Shown here in pieces: positions 1 to 6,478 of a DNA stretch of 7,705 nt. The position numbers and the translations under genes are program-made. The notes under the pieces are model-generated. The model was not told where the DNA came from. It saw only the letters and a program-made list of their open reading frames with translations, and did no database searches. Numbering within the stretch: the first letter of the stretch is position 1; every line of letters begins with the position of its first letter. The DNA comes from Kiritimatiellia bacterium. Lineage in GTDB: Bacteria; Verrucomicrobiota; Kiritimatiellia; RFP12; UBA1067. Where the stretch lies: contig JAFVZE010000095.1 of NCBI GenBank assembly GCA_017508315.1, positions 1 to 7,705 on the forward strand, given 5' to 3'.

Positions 1-233
1 CCGGAATTGACATTCGTCGTCACTCCGGAAGGCAGACGGTCGTACCACTCGTCCACATCATTGAAAGCGCGACCCTCGATCGGCAGATATCTGCCGTCGA
101 TCCATTTGACGCCGTTCGTGGCCATTATGGCGTTTTTCATCGCCGGACCAGGATCCCACTTCGTGCTCTGAGCCCGCGCTCCGGACGCGATCAACACGAA
201 CAACAACGCCAATACGCCAACTTCCGTCTTCAT
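1..233 (-). CDS. Secreted SGNH/GDSL-type hydrolase, N-terminal fragment (partial)
   Basis: Only the first 77 codons are in the window; the reading frame is still open at base 1. Residues 1-21 form a clear Sec signal peptide: a short charged start (MKTE), a hydrophobic core (VGVLALLFVLIA) and a probable cleavage site after ARA, before QS. The mature start contains GVKWIDGRYLPIEGRAF followed by EWYDRLP. This resembles the N-terminal GxDLY-type beta-sandwich domain that precedes an SGNH/GDSL esterase domain in many secreted bacterial hydrolases, which typically read W-x-D-x-x-x-L-P-x-x-G then Y-x-R-L-P. The catalytic domain itself is not visible, so the esterase role is inference; such enzymes often remove acetyl or other esters from glycans. 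It starts 22 nt after the stop of the LamG-repeat gene, with a Shine-Dalgarno at a normal distance, so it is probably the next gene of the same operon. Another secreted beta-sandwich protein is the main alternative. Confidence 0.6.
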   Translation of the reverse strand, partial: MKTEVGVLALLFVLIASGARAQSTKWDPGPAMKNAIMATNGVKWIDGRYLPIEGRAFNDVDEWYDRLPSGVTTNVNS

Positions 234-240
234 CTCCGAT

Positions 241-246
241 TCCTTT
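241..246 (-). promoter_or_regulatory. Ribosome binding site of the SGNH-like gene
   Basis: On the minus strand AAAGGA lies 7 nt upstream of the ATG at 233. It sits inside the 22-nt gap after the upstream stop codon and supports this ATG, which also gives a complete signal peptide. Confidence 0.6.
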
Positions 247-255
247 CCTGCTTTG

Positions 256-3200
256 TCAGCGAACGATCAGCATAAGCCCCTGCCAGCCGAAACGGATCTC
301 AAGATCGCCGTTGGCACGCACCGCCACGTGCGGCTCGGTGTCCTTGGTAAAGCCGATGTCGCCCATGATTCTGACATTCCCGATTCCGTCGTATGCACCG
401 GCGTTGGCGATGACGATCTTGAGCGACCTGAGCTCTTCGAACGAAAACGCGCCAAGTCCGGAAAGGCAGATTGCCGAACCCGTGCCGAAGGCAACCGTGC
501 CGGTGACGGAGACGACTTCCGCGGTTCCGTCGGGACTGACCGCGATGTTCCACATACCGTCCGCAGCCACAGCGAAGTCGCCGGGGATCGGCGCGACCGT
601 CGGCTCTTCGGGAAGTTCCGCCAACGGAGTTTCCGGGAACCACTTTTTCAGAAGGTAATTGCGCGTAGCGACCTTCTCACGCTCGGTAAGCGGCCGCTCG
701 TAGACGATAACCTCGCCCATCCTGTTGCCGCCGTGCAGATAGTTCGCGGTGCTGCCGGTCGAAAGCGCGTTGAAGCGCATGCCGGAAACAGGATGGACTT
801 CAATCAGCTGGTAACCGCCGGTAGGCGTAAATTTATGCCGCATATCCCGGGCGATAAGAACGCCGTTCGTATATATCTCCCCTTCCAGAAAATCCTTATT
901 CGCCGCGTTGAAAAGTCCCGTTTCGAGCGTCGGACTCGTATCACGCCCCATGTCGTACACCGTATCGCGCTGTGAACCGAAAATCTGTCCGCCTTTGGCC
1001 TGAGATCCGTATACGACATAAGCGGCGCGCAGATTGCGCACTTCGGGAGAAACATCAAGGTACGCGCCTTTGGTCGTGCTGTAATCATCAACCTGCACGC
1101 CGAAGTCGATGACCGGATGTCCGTTAAGCGTATCGACTGTATTGAGAAATGGAATGCGCGGATATTCGGTTCTCCACGTATACGCGCCGCTGCGTCCGTC
1201 GGGGCTCTGCCACGCCGAAACGTAATTCGTGCCGCTGTGAAGCCACGAGTAGTAACTGTCCGATTTTGTCGCATCAAGATGCAGAATCGGATCCTTCGCC
1301 AGAGAATCGGCCTTTACGGACGCGCCCGCCGTCTGGCCTACAGATCCCTCGCGAACGATAAGTCCGCCGGCAAGATCGGAGCCGTTGCCAATAAGCAGCC
1401 TGCCCGCGCCGGTTTTGACGACCGCGCCGGTCGTTTTCAGGCTGGCGATCGTTTTTGTCGCACCCGCCGGAACGTCGATAACCGTCTGCGCCGCAGCCGT
1501 AACGTGCTGTAAATCGGCGACATCCGTCCCTGAAACATTCTCGTACCCCGGAGCGGTGCGATTGAACCACTTCTTCATCAGATACGCCGACACGTCGCGG
1601 ATTTCCTCCTCCGTTAACGTACGTTCGTAAGCGATGAACTCGCCGAGCCTGAGACCGCCGCCGTCAGCCGGGCTACTGCTCGTATCGCTTGTGCGCGTTC
1701 CAAGATATAACGGCGCCGTGGCGTTGGGCGGCAGGCGCATCGCCAACACCTGGAAGGCTGGAACTTCGTATGCTTCAGTCTCAATGTCGTTATGACTGCC
1801 GTTCACCCATGCCTGAGCCGTAGAACGGGTGCTGGTCGATCTGAAGAACAGTTCCGAATACCTGCGCTCGCGCCCCTCCCAGAGCTCGGCACGGTCCAGA
1901 TTCTGCGCCAGACTGCCGCCGCCCTGAATACGTGCGTCCACCACCGCGAATACCGTGCCGGCGTAAACGACTTTATCAAGAAAGAAATAAGCCTGCGTAC
2001 CTTCGCTGCGCGAACCGAAATCCAGAATGTTCAACCCCTCTCCAAGACCGTCCGGAACAAGTTTCGGTCGGCGATAGTCCAGAGTCTGATAGGCCCGGAC
2101 CTGCCGCGACGACCATAAAGAGTTCGTCCACTCGGAAACCGTACCGTCCGCCGTGACAACCATCGCGCTCGTATCCGAAGCGTCAAGGCGGAACGTCATG
2201 CCCTTGGGCAGATCTTCGAACGCAGGCACCGGCTTCGACGAAAAGGCGAGCGTGCCTTCTTCAAGCTTCACTTCGCCGCCGAAATCCGCGGCGTCGTTGA
2301 CGGACAGAACGCCGCCGCCGGTCTTGACCACGGCCGGCAGCGTCATGGCGGAGTCTGCGCGTCCTCCGCGCACCTTATCGATGTTCAGAGTCTCGCCGGA
2401 AGGAACGTTCACCGTCGCGATTCTGCCGACGCCGGGATTCGTGTCCGTATCCGACAGCGTAAGCGCCGCCACGCGACCGGCTCCTTCCTCGCCGTCATGC
2501 CTGTGACCAAGCCACTTTTTGTCGAGATAGGCAATGAGCGCCTTGACGTCGGCATCCGGCAATACCTTATCGAAAATCATAAGTTCTGCGATCGCCTGTC
2601 CGCCGCAGGTGCGCGAATAGTCGCAACCGAAGCAGTCGCCGACCCCGATTCCGTGCGTCTCAAGCGTTGTCGCATCGGCAGGATTGAACGCCACCACTTC
2701 CCAGCCGGGATTCCAAAAGGCGAAGCCGTTCGCCGCATCGTACTTCTGACGGTCCTTGTAGAGCGTGCCGCCTTTCCTGACCGCTGCGCAGCTTTTGTTG
2801 GGGCTGTTTACATCGCGGTACAGTATGGGTTCGCTGCTGTGGATGCCGAATGTCACCGCCGAACCGTAACGTTTGAAGTCGGTTCCGCCCAGCAGCTGGC
2901 CGCCCATCGCCTGATCGCCGACCGCAGGATACGCCGCACAGGTGCCGGTATAAGGCTTGTAGACGCCGATCACCGTGCCGACATTCGCCAGCTTGTTCCA
3001 GTATTTCGTCTCTCCCCCGGTCTCGACTTTAAAGCCCGGATCGAAGAACAGACAAGTGAAAGAACCCGGTTGCCCGAAGTCGAGATACGGCCCCTTGATC
3101 GTTCCGTCGGCCGGCTTCAGCGTCGGCGCGTTGATCTTCTGCCAGTTGCTGTACCAAAGTCCGATACTGCCGCTTTTATAATTTTCGTGGTTGATCTCGG

Positions 3201-3504
3201 CGATGACGCTCGTCACGTATCGGCTTCCTCCGCCCAAATCCGGAACCTTCGAAACTCGGTTGTTGCCGTCGATCGTCCAGCCTTCCGTCCGCGAACAGTC
3301 GAAGGCGAATTGCGGATACGTTGAAATCGGGTACTCCGCGCCGATCTTCGCCGTCCTGACCGTATAGTTCGTATCGGTCGTGACGAGTTGCCGCGGAGCA
3401 TCGGCTAAAACCACAGCTTCCTCATCGGCCCATACCGACGGCGAAAACAACAGACAGACGAGAACGAGCGTTGCACACGTTCCCGACGGTACGAGTTTCT
3501 TCAT
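256..3504 (-). CDS. Secreted LamG-like triple-repeat surface protein with autotransporter-type beta-strand linkers
   Basis: This is a 1082-residue exported protein of unknown function. A signal peptide (hydrophobic TLVLVCLLF, cleavage near VWA-DEE, about residue 26) is followed by three homologous LamG/concanavalin-A-like units at about 64-333, 434-647 and 738-957. Each starts with an F/L-x-L/F-D-[AC]-[ST] strand, has a central DFG strand (LDFGQ, LDFGS, IDFGV), and ends with E-x-I-x-[YF]-[DE]-[RK]-x-L, a short helix and Y-L-x-K-K-W. Units 1 and 2 are followed by linkers (about 361-422 and 671-725) with VPSG/VPAG, VVKTGGG/VVKTGAG and a final G-T-L-like strand, resembling autotransporter-associated beta-strand repeats. 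The last 110 residues form a different domain ending GLMLIVR. I see no outer-membrane barrel, PEP-CTERM or LPXTG anchor. Proteins of this build are common in Kiritimatiellota/Verrucomicrobiota; LamG folds often bind carbohydrate, so glycan binding or surface attachment is the likely role, unproven. The perfect Shine-Dalgarno fixes the start. Confidence 0.8.
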   Translation of the reverse strand: MKKLVPSGTCATLVLVCLLFSPSVWADEEAVVLADAPRQLVTTDTNYTVRTAKIGAEYPISTYPQFAFDCSRTEGWTIDGNNRVSKVPDLGGGSRYVTSVIAEINHENYKSGSIGLWYSNWQKINAPTLKPADGTIKGPYLDFGQPGSFTCLFFDPGFKVETGGETKYWNKLANVGTVIGVYKPYTGTCAAYPAVGDQAMGGQLLGGTDFKRYGSAVTFGIHSSEPILYRDVNSPNKSCAAVRKGGTLYKDRQKYDAANGFAFWNPGWEVVAFNPADATTLETHGIGVGDCFGCDYSRTCGGQAIAELMIFDKVLPDADVKALIAYLDKKWLGHRHDGEEGAGRVAALTLSDTDTNPGVGRIATVNVPSGETLNIDKVRGGRADSAMTLPAVVKTGGGVLSVNDAADFGGEVKLEEGTLAFSSKPVPAFEDLPKGMTFRLDASDTSAMVVTADGTVSEWTNSLWSSRQVRAYQTLDYRRPKLVPDGLGEGLNILDFGSRSEGTQAYFFLDKVVYAGTVFAVVDARIQGGGSLAQNLDRAELWEGRERRYSELFFRSTSTRSTAQAWVNGSHNDIETEAYEVPAFQVLAMRLPPNATAPLYLGTRTSDTSSSPADGGGLRLGEFIAYERTLTEEEIRDVSAYLMKKWFNRTAPGYENVSGTDVADLQHVTAAAQTVIDVPAGATKTIASLKTTGAVVKTGAGRLLIGNGSDLAGGLIVREGSVGQTAGASVKADSLAKDPILHLDATKSDSYYSWLHSGTNYVSAWQSPDGRSGAYTWRTEYPRIPFLNTVDTLNGHPVIDFGVQVDDYSTTKGAYLDVSPEVRNLRAAYVVYGSQAKGGQIFGSQRDTVYDMGRDTSPTLETGLFNAANKDFLEGEIYTNGVLIARDMRHKFTPTGGYQLIEVHPVSGMRFNALSTGSTANYLHGGNRMGEVIVYERPLTEREKVATRNYLLKKWFPETPLAELPEEPTVAPIPGDFAVAADGMWNIAVSPDGTAEVVSVTGTVAFGTGSAICLSGLGAFSFEELRSLKIVIANAGAYDGIGNVRIMGDIGFTKDTEPHVAVRANGDLEIRFGWQGLMLIVR
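634..1293 (-). repeat. LamG-like unit 3 within the large surface protein
   Basis: Residues about 738-957. It begins DPILHLDATKSDSYYSWL, contains a central VIDFGV strand, and ends GEVIVYERPLTEREK then YLLKKWF. It aligns by eye with units 1 and 2 in start, centre and end motifs, has no cysteine, and is followed by the C-terminal domain instead of a glycine-rich linker. Confidence 0.7.
1330..1494 (-). repeat. Beta-strand linker 2, autotransporter-associated type
   Basis: Residues about 671-725, with IDVPAG, AVVKTGAGRLLIG and GGLIVREGSV. Spacing and glycine pattern match linker 1, so unit plus linker appears to be the duplicated module. Similarity to autotransporter-associated beta-strand repeats is by pattern only. 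Confidence 0.5.
1564..2205 (-). repeat. LamG-like unit 2 within the large surface protein
   Basis: Residues about 434-647. It starts KGMTFRLDASDTSAMVV, has NILDFGS in the centre and ends GEFIAYERTLTEEEIR then YLMKKWF. It contains no cysteine. Its end motif is the closest match to that of unit 3. Confidence 0.7.
2239..2424 (-). repeat. Beta-strand linker 1, autotransporter-associated type
   Basis: Residues about 361-422, with VNVPSGETLNI, AVVKTGGGVLSV and GGEVKLEEGTLAF. This is the classic order of a glycine-rich strand followed by a G-T-L strand seen in autotransporter-associated repeats. Confidence 0.5.
2506..3315 (-). repeat. LamG-like unit 1 (cysteine-bearing, longest)
   Basis: Residues about 64-333, about 50 residues longer than the other two units. 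It begins PQFAFDCSRTEGW, has YLDFGQ in the centre and ends AELMIFDKVLPDADVK then YLDKKWL. It holds seven cysteines (70, 151, 189, 239, 291, 294, 300), whereas units 2 and 3 have none, so it probably carries disulfides or a metal site the others lack. Confidence 0.65.
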
Positions 3505-3509
3505 GGAAC

Positions 3510-3516
3510 CCTCCTT
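3510..3516 (-). promoter_or_regulatory. Strong ribosome binding site of the LamG-repeat gene
   Basis: On the minus strand AAGGAGG stands 5 nt before the ATG at 3504. It is the best Shine-Dalgarno in the window and decides this start. The gap to the previous gene is 48 nt and holds no clear terminator. Confidence 0.8.
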
Positions 3517-3552
3517 ATGATACGTTAGTTTTCATTTCTGAGCAGAAACAAC

Positions 3553-4911
3553 TCAAATTTTGATTTCCCATCCTTTTTCGTATTCGCGCGCCCAGAGCGC
3601 GGCGCCTGCCGAACCGGGCCTGAGGCGCCCGGTCGCAGGATCGCTCCACACCGTCTCTCCGGTGGTCTGCGCGATGTTCACCAAGAGCGGTAGCATCGTG
3701 GATTTAGCTCCGGTTTCGGCGTTGGCGCGACAACGCAAAGGCGCGTTGTCGCGGATGCACGAAACCATGTCGAAAATATGCTCCGCCGTCGTGTCGCCGG
3801 TGCCGCCGCTCGCCGTGCTGTGTTCGAATTTGCCGTCCTTCTGTCCCGCGGGAGCCCAAAGCTTCACTGACCTGCCGGAACTGTCGAACATCTCGGCCGT
3901 ATTGTTCGGCTTGAACAGCACCGAACCTTTCGTGCCGAACACGACCGCCCCGGTGAATACGTTGCGGTACGGCAGCGCCCGCACGGTGGACACACCTTCC
4001 CAGGTAAGCGCCTTCGCGCCGGGAAACTCGAAAGTGAGATTGAAAAGATCGGGCCATTCGTATCCGTCGTCCTGCGGTATCCAGAGCTTGCCGCCGCCGG
4101 CCACCGTCCTGAGCGGATAGTCTACGCCCAGCGCCTCGCGCGCCAGGTCGAGATAGTGGACAGAGTTGTTCCCGCTCTCCCCCGTTCCCCAATGGCGGCT
4201 CCAGTGCCAGTCGTAATGGACGATACCGTTCGTGAAAGGACGGCGCGGCGCCGGTCCCTGCCACATTTCCCAGTCAAGCCACCGGGGAACATCCTGCCGC
4301 TGCAGTTTCCCGAGGGGCTTGCGGCCGGACACGAACCAGCACTTGCCCCACTTCGTCTCCCCGATGACCTTGTTCTCGCGGATATCCCTCAATGCGGCGA
4401 TATTGTACATGCCGCTGCGGCGCTGCGTGCCGACCTGAAGCACCTTCCCCGTCTTTCTCCAGACCTGAACGAGCTTTTCGGCTTCGTCCGGACAGAAAGC
4501 ACAGGGCTTCTCGACATAGACGTGCTTGCCGGCCTGCATCGCCATGATCGCTCCCGGCGCATGCCAATGGTCGGGAGTGACCAGAACGACAGCATCGATC
4601 GAGGGATCCTCCAGAACCTTCCGGTAGTCCCTTACCTGCTTCGGAGCAAAGCCCTGCTTCCCAGCCACATGCGCGGCGGCGAAAGGCATCCCGTCCGGGC
4701 GGGTGTCGACATCGCACACGGACGCGATCTCCACGCCGCGCCCCAGCAGTTCGAGCGCGGCGGCGCGGATTTCAGCGCCGCGTCCACCCTTGCGCGACCC
4801 GACCAGGGCTATCCGGACGCGATTGGACGGCGCCGCCGCTCCCAGCGCCCGGCCCGCCGCCGCAATGAAGAACGCCCCTGAACCGACACCGATGAAATCA
4901 CGTCTGTTCAT
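3553..4911 (-). CDS. Tat-exported Gfo/Idh/MocA family oxidoreductase
   Basis: This 452-residue protein has the two-domain Gfo/Idh/MocA fold. A twin-arginine leader (RRDFIGVGSG, residues 3-12, then a weakly hydrophobic stretch to about 26) predicts export already folded with NAD(P) bound. The Rossmann domain starts at residue 32 (VRIALVGSRKGGRG); the acid after strand 2 (SVCDVD, 64-69) suggests NAD preference. VTPDHWHAP (111-119) and VEKP (133-136) follow; Lys135 is the conserved lysine of sugar dehydrogenases in this superfamily. The catalytic region reads GNNSVHYLDLAR (247-258), a variant of the G-N-Q-G-V-H form found in exported members from Planctomycetes and Bacteroidetes, with His252 as probable catalytic residue. 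The C-terminal half looks like the bacterial-type C-terminal domain. It starts 28 nt after the GH109 gene, so it probably acts on the same glycan in the periplasm. The substrate is unknown: a sugar or glycoside dehydrogenase is likeliest, an NAD-dependent glycosidase is possible. Confidence 0.9.
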   Translation of the reverse strand: MNRRDFIGVGSGAFFIAAAGRALGAAAPSNRVRIALVGSRKGGRGAEIRAAALELLGRGVEIASVCDVDTRPDGMPFAAAHVAGKQGFAPKQVRDYRKVLEDPSIDAVVLVTPDHWHAPGAIMAMQAGKHVYVEKPCAFCPDEAEKLVQVWRKTGKVLQVGTQRRSGMYNIAALRDIRENKVIGETKWGKCWFVSGRKPLGKLQRQDVPRWLDWEMWQGPAPRRPFTNGIVHYDWHWSRHWGTGESGNNSVHYLDLAREALGVDYPLRTVAGGGKLWIPQDDGYEWPDLFNLTFEFPGAKALTWEGVSTVRALPYRNVFTGAVVFGTKGSVLFKPNNTAEMFDSSGRSVKLWAPAGQKDGKFEHSTASGGTGDTTAEHIFDMVSCIRDNAPLRCRANAETGAKSTMLPLLVNIAQTTGETVWSDPATGRLRPGSAGAALWAREYEKGWEIKI

Positions 4912-4914
4912 ATC

Positions 4915-4921
4915 TCACCTC
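4915..4921 (-). promoter_or_regulatory. Ribosome binding site of the second oxidoreductase gene
   Basis: On the minus strand GAGGTGA lies just upstream of the ATG at 4911, with GAGG 6 nt from the start codon. The surrounding 10-mer AGAGGTGAGA is identical to the one in front of the GH109 gene. Confidence 0.7.
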
Positions 4922-4939
4922 TCCCTCGACAAGCTTCTT

Positions 4940-6421
4940 TTACAGCAGCCCCTCCTGCTCCGCCGCCTTTTTGATATTTTCGTCTTCCTTGATATTGAAC
5001 TTCCAGCCGAGCTTGGCGACATCGATCGAGTCCACGGTGAAGCCGGGCGTCGTCTTCCAGGCCCCGCGCGTGAAGTCGGGGCAGTCGACCGGACGAGAAT
5101 TCGACTCCACCGAACGCTCGGTAAGCTCGACCATCGCGCTCCAGGCGGCCATATCGTAAACGTCCGTATCGAGCGGAAGACCGTTCTGCAGGCAGTAGCT
5201 CCACCTCAAATCCATGATGAAGTCCATGCCGCCGTGGCCGCCCGCCTTCTTGGCGACTTCGCCCGCCACTTTCCAGATCGGATGCTTGTACTGCTCGCGG
5301 ACAAGCGCCGCCTTCTCCTTGTCGAAATACTTGTGCGTCGACTTGTCGCCGCACTTCGTCTCGAACGTAAGATAGAGATCGGGATAGCTCTGGAACACGC
5401 CCTTCGTACCGGAAACGAGGTTGAGCCGCGAATACGGACGCGGCGAAAAGACGTCGTGCTCAAGGAGAATCGTCCTTCCGAGTTTCGTTCGGATGAGCGA
5501 AATGTTCATATCGCCCTTCTTGACCTTGAAATCCCTGCGGCAATCCGTGAACATTTCACGCGCATAATGGTGCATATTGGCCTGCTTCGAATCCATCGAC
5601 ACGAGGAAATCGAAATTGTCGCCGCGGTTGATGTCCATGTACTTCGCCACCGGCCCGAGTCCGTGCGTAGGGTAATAGTTGCCGTGATGCTTGGAATAGT
5701 AGTCCATCGACCAGCCCGGTTCCCCGTGCTCCCACGAATTCTTGTGACCGGAAAGCGAATGGCAACGCGTGCCGAACTTAAGCGCGCGCTGGTCGTGGAT
5801 GTAGCCGGCCTCGCCGTGCACGATATCGCCGAGTATCCCCTGCTTGACGAGATTGAGGCAAAGCATCTCCTCTTCGCCGTAGCAGCAGTTCTCAAGCATC
5901 ATGCAGGGCATGCGCGTGCGCTCGCTCGTTTCGACCATCTTCCATGCCTCCTCGATCGTAAGGCAGCCGGGAACCTCCGTAAGCGCGACCTTGCCGTGCT
6001 CCATCGCGCAGCAGGCGATGTCGCAGTGGACGTGCCAGGGCGTCACGCTGTAGATGACGTCGACGTTATCCAACTCACACGCCCGCTTGTAGCTGTCGGG
6101 GCCGACGAATCCTTTGGCGGGGGGCTTGCCGTTGCGCTTGAGCCAGTTAAGCTCCGTATTGACACGATCCTCGAAGAGATCGCACACGCAGACGATCTCC
6201 GTGCCGGGAATCATCACGAGGCGGTGGACGGCGGTCGCGCCGCGCACGCCGAGACCGATGACGGCGACACGCACCTTCTTCATCGGCTTGAGGGCGAAAC
6301 CCTGCATGGGCGCGCCGACGGCGCCGTTCAACTTCAAAGCGTCGCTCATGCAGCCCGACGCCATCGCGACCGCGCCCATCCACGCCGCTCCTTTCAGAAA
6401 ATCGCGCCTGTTTGAATCCAT
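4940..6421 (-). CDS. GH109-type NAD-dependent alpha-N-acetylgalactosaminidase, Tat lipoprotein
   Basis: This 493-residue protein has the signature of glycoside hydrolase family 109, which removes alpha-linked N-acetylgalactosamine using a tightly bound NAD+ (transient oxidation at C3, elimination, water addition). Residues 5-14 (RRDFLKGAAW) are a Tat motif and ASGC (21-24) a plausible lipobox, so the mature protein is probably a lipoprotein with Cys24 lipidated. The Rossmann loop is VIGLGVRG (54-61), followed by CVCDLFEDR (77-85). Family landmarks are TEVPGCLTIEEAW (148-160), MMLENCCYGEEE (174-185), and HGNYYPTHGLGPVAKYMDIN (246-265), which holds the probable active-site histidine of THGLGP. 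HGGMDF (396-401) is also typical. Length fits the family. About 17 cysteines suit a protein folded before export. It lies between a GH123-like gene (47 nt upstream) and a second oxidoreductase (28 nt downstream), pointing to GalNAc release from mucin-type glycans. Specificity (blood group A, Tn antigen or other) cannot be read from sequence. Confidence 0.92.
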   Translation of the reverse strand: MDSNRRDFLKGAAWMGAVAMASGCMSDALKLNGAVGAPMQGFALKPMKKVRVAVIGLGVRGATAVHRLVMIPGTEIVCVCDLFEDRVNTELNWLKRNGKPPAKGFVGPDSYKRACELDNVDVIYSVTPWHVHCDIACCAMEHGKVALTEVPGCLTIEEAWKMVETSERTRMPCMMLENCCYGEEEMLCLNLVKQGILGDIVHGEAGYIHDQRALKFGTRCHSLSGHKNSWEHGEPGWSMDYYSKHHGNYYPTHGLGPVAKYMDINRGDNFDFLVSMDSKQANMHHYAREMFTDCRRDFKVKKGDMNISLIRTKLGRTILLEHDVFSPRPYSRLNLVSGTKGVFQSYPDLYLTFETKCGDKSTHKYFDKEKAALVREQYKHPIWKVAGEVAKKAGGHGGMDFIMDLRWSYCLQNGLPLDTDVYDMAAWSAMVELTERSVESNSRPVDCPDFTRGAWKTTPGFTVDSIDVAKLGWKFNIKEDENIKKAAEQEGLL

Positions 6422-6425
6422 CTTC

Positions 6426-6432
6426 TCACCTC
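6426..6432 (-). promoter_or_regulatory. Ribosome binding site of the GH109 gene
   Basis: On the minus strand GAGGTGA precedes the ATG at 6421, with GAGG 7 nt from the start. This start also gives a complete twin-arginine leader. Confidence 0.7.
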
Positions 6433-6478
6433 TTTCTTTTGTTGTTTACTTCTGATTTCTTTTGTTGTTTACTTCTGA
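6433..6478. repeat. Perfect 23-bp tandem duplication across a stop codon
   Basis: Bases 6433-6455 and 6456-6478 are identical (23 of 23), and identity stops at both ends (6432 against 6455, and 6479 against 6456, differ). On the minus strand each copy begins TCAGAAGTAA and continues into an A-rich tract. The upstream copy holds the last codons and TAA stop of the GH123-like gene; the other copy lies in the intergenic gap. Without the duplication the gap before the GH109 gene would be 24 nt rather than 47, close to the 22 and 28 nt seen elsewhere in this operon. Confidence 0.95.

Noticed and set aside
253..975. A 240-codon plus-strand frame opposite the end of the LamG-repeat gene, and a 275-codon one at 2497-3324.
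   Set aside because: Both are antisense to the coherent repeat protein, lack family motifs and have the charged composition of shadow frames.
3535..3548. A 14-bp inverted repeat (TTTCTG-AG-CAGAAA) in the gap before the LamG-repeat gene, considered as a terminator.
   Set aside because: The stem is short and AT-rich, the loop is only 2-4 nt, and no T-run follows on the minus strand, so it is unlikely to stop transcription.
3505..3552. A possible internal promoter in the 48-nt gap (TTGTTT and TATCAT-like boxes on the minus strand).
   Set aside because: The boxes are weak, the spacing is off the 17-nt optimum, and promoter consensus in this lineage is uncertain.
4703..6415. A 570-codon open frame on the plus strand, opposite the GH109 gene.
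   Set aside because: It lies antisense to a well-supported gene, its product is rich in Arg, His, Ala and Val without a recognisable motif, and it overlaps the N-terminus of the second oxidoreductase. Long antisense frames are expected in GC-rich DNA with biased third positions.
6422..6468. The tandem 23-bp units considered as a CRISPR or operator array.
   Set aside because: There are only two copies, directly abutting with no spacer, and one overlaps coding sequence; a simple tandem duplication explains it.
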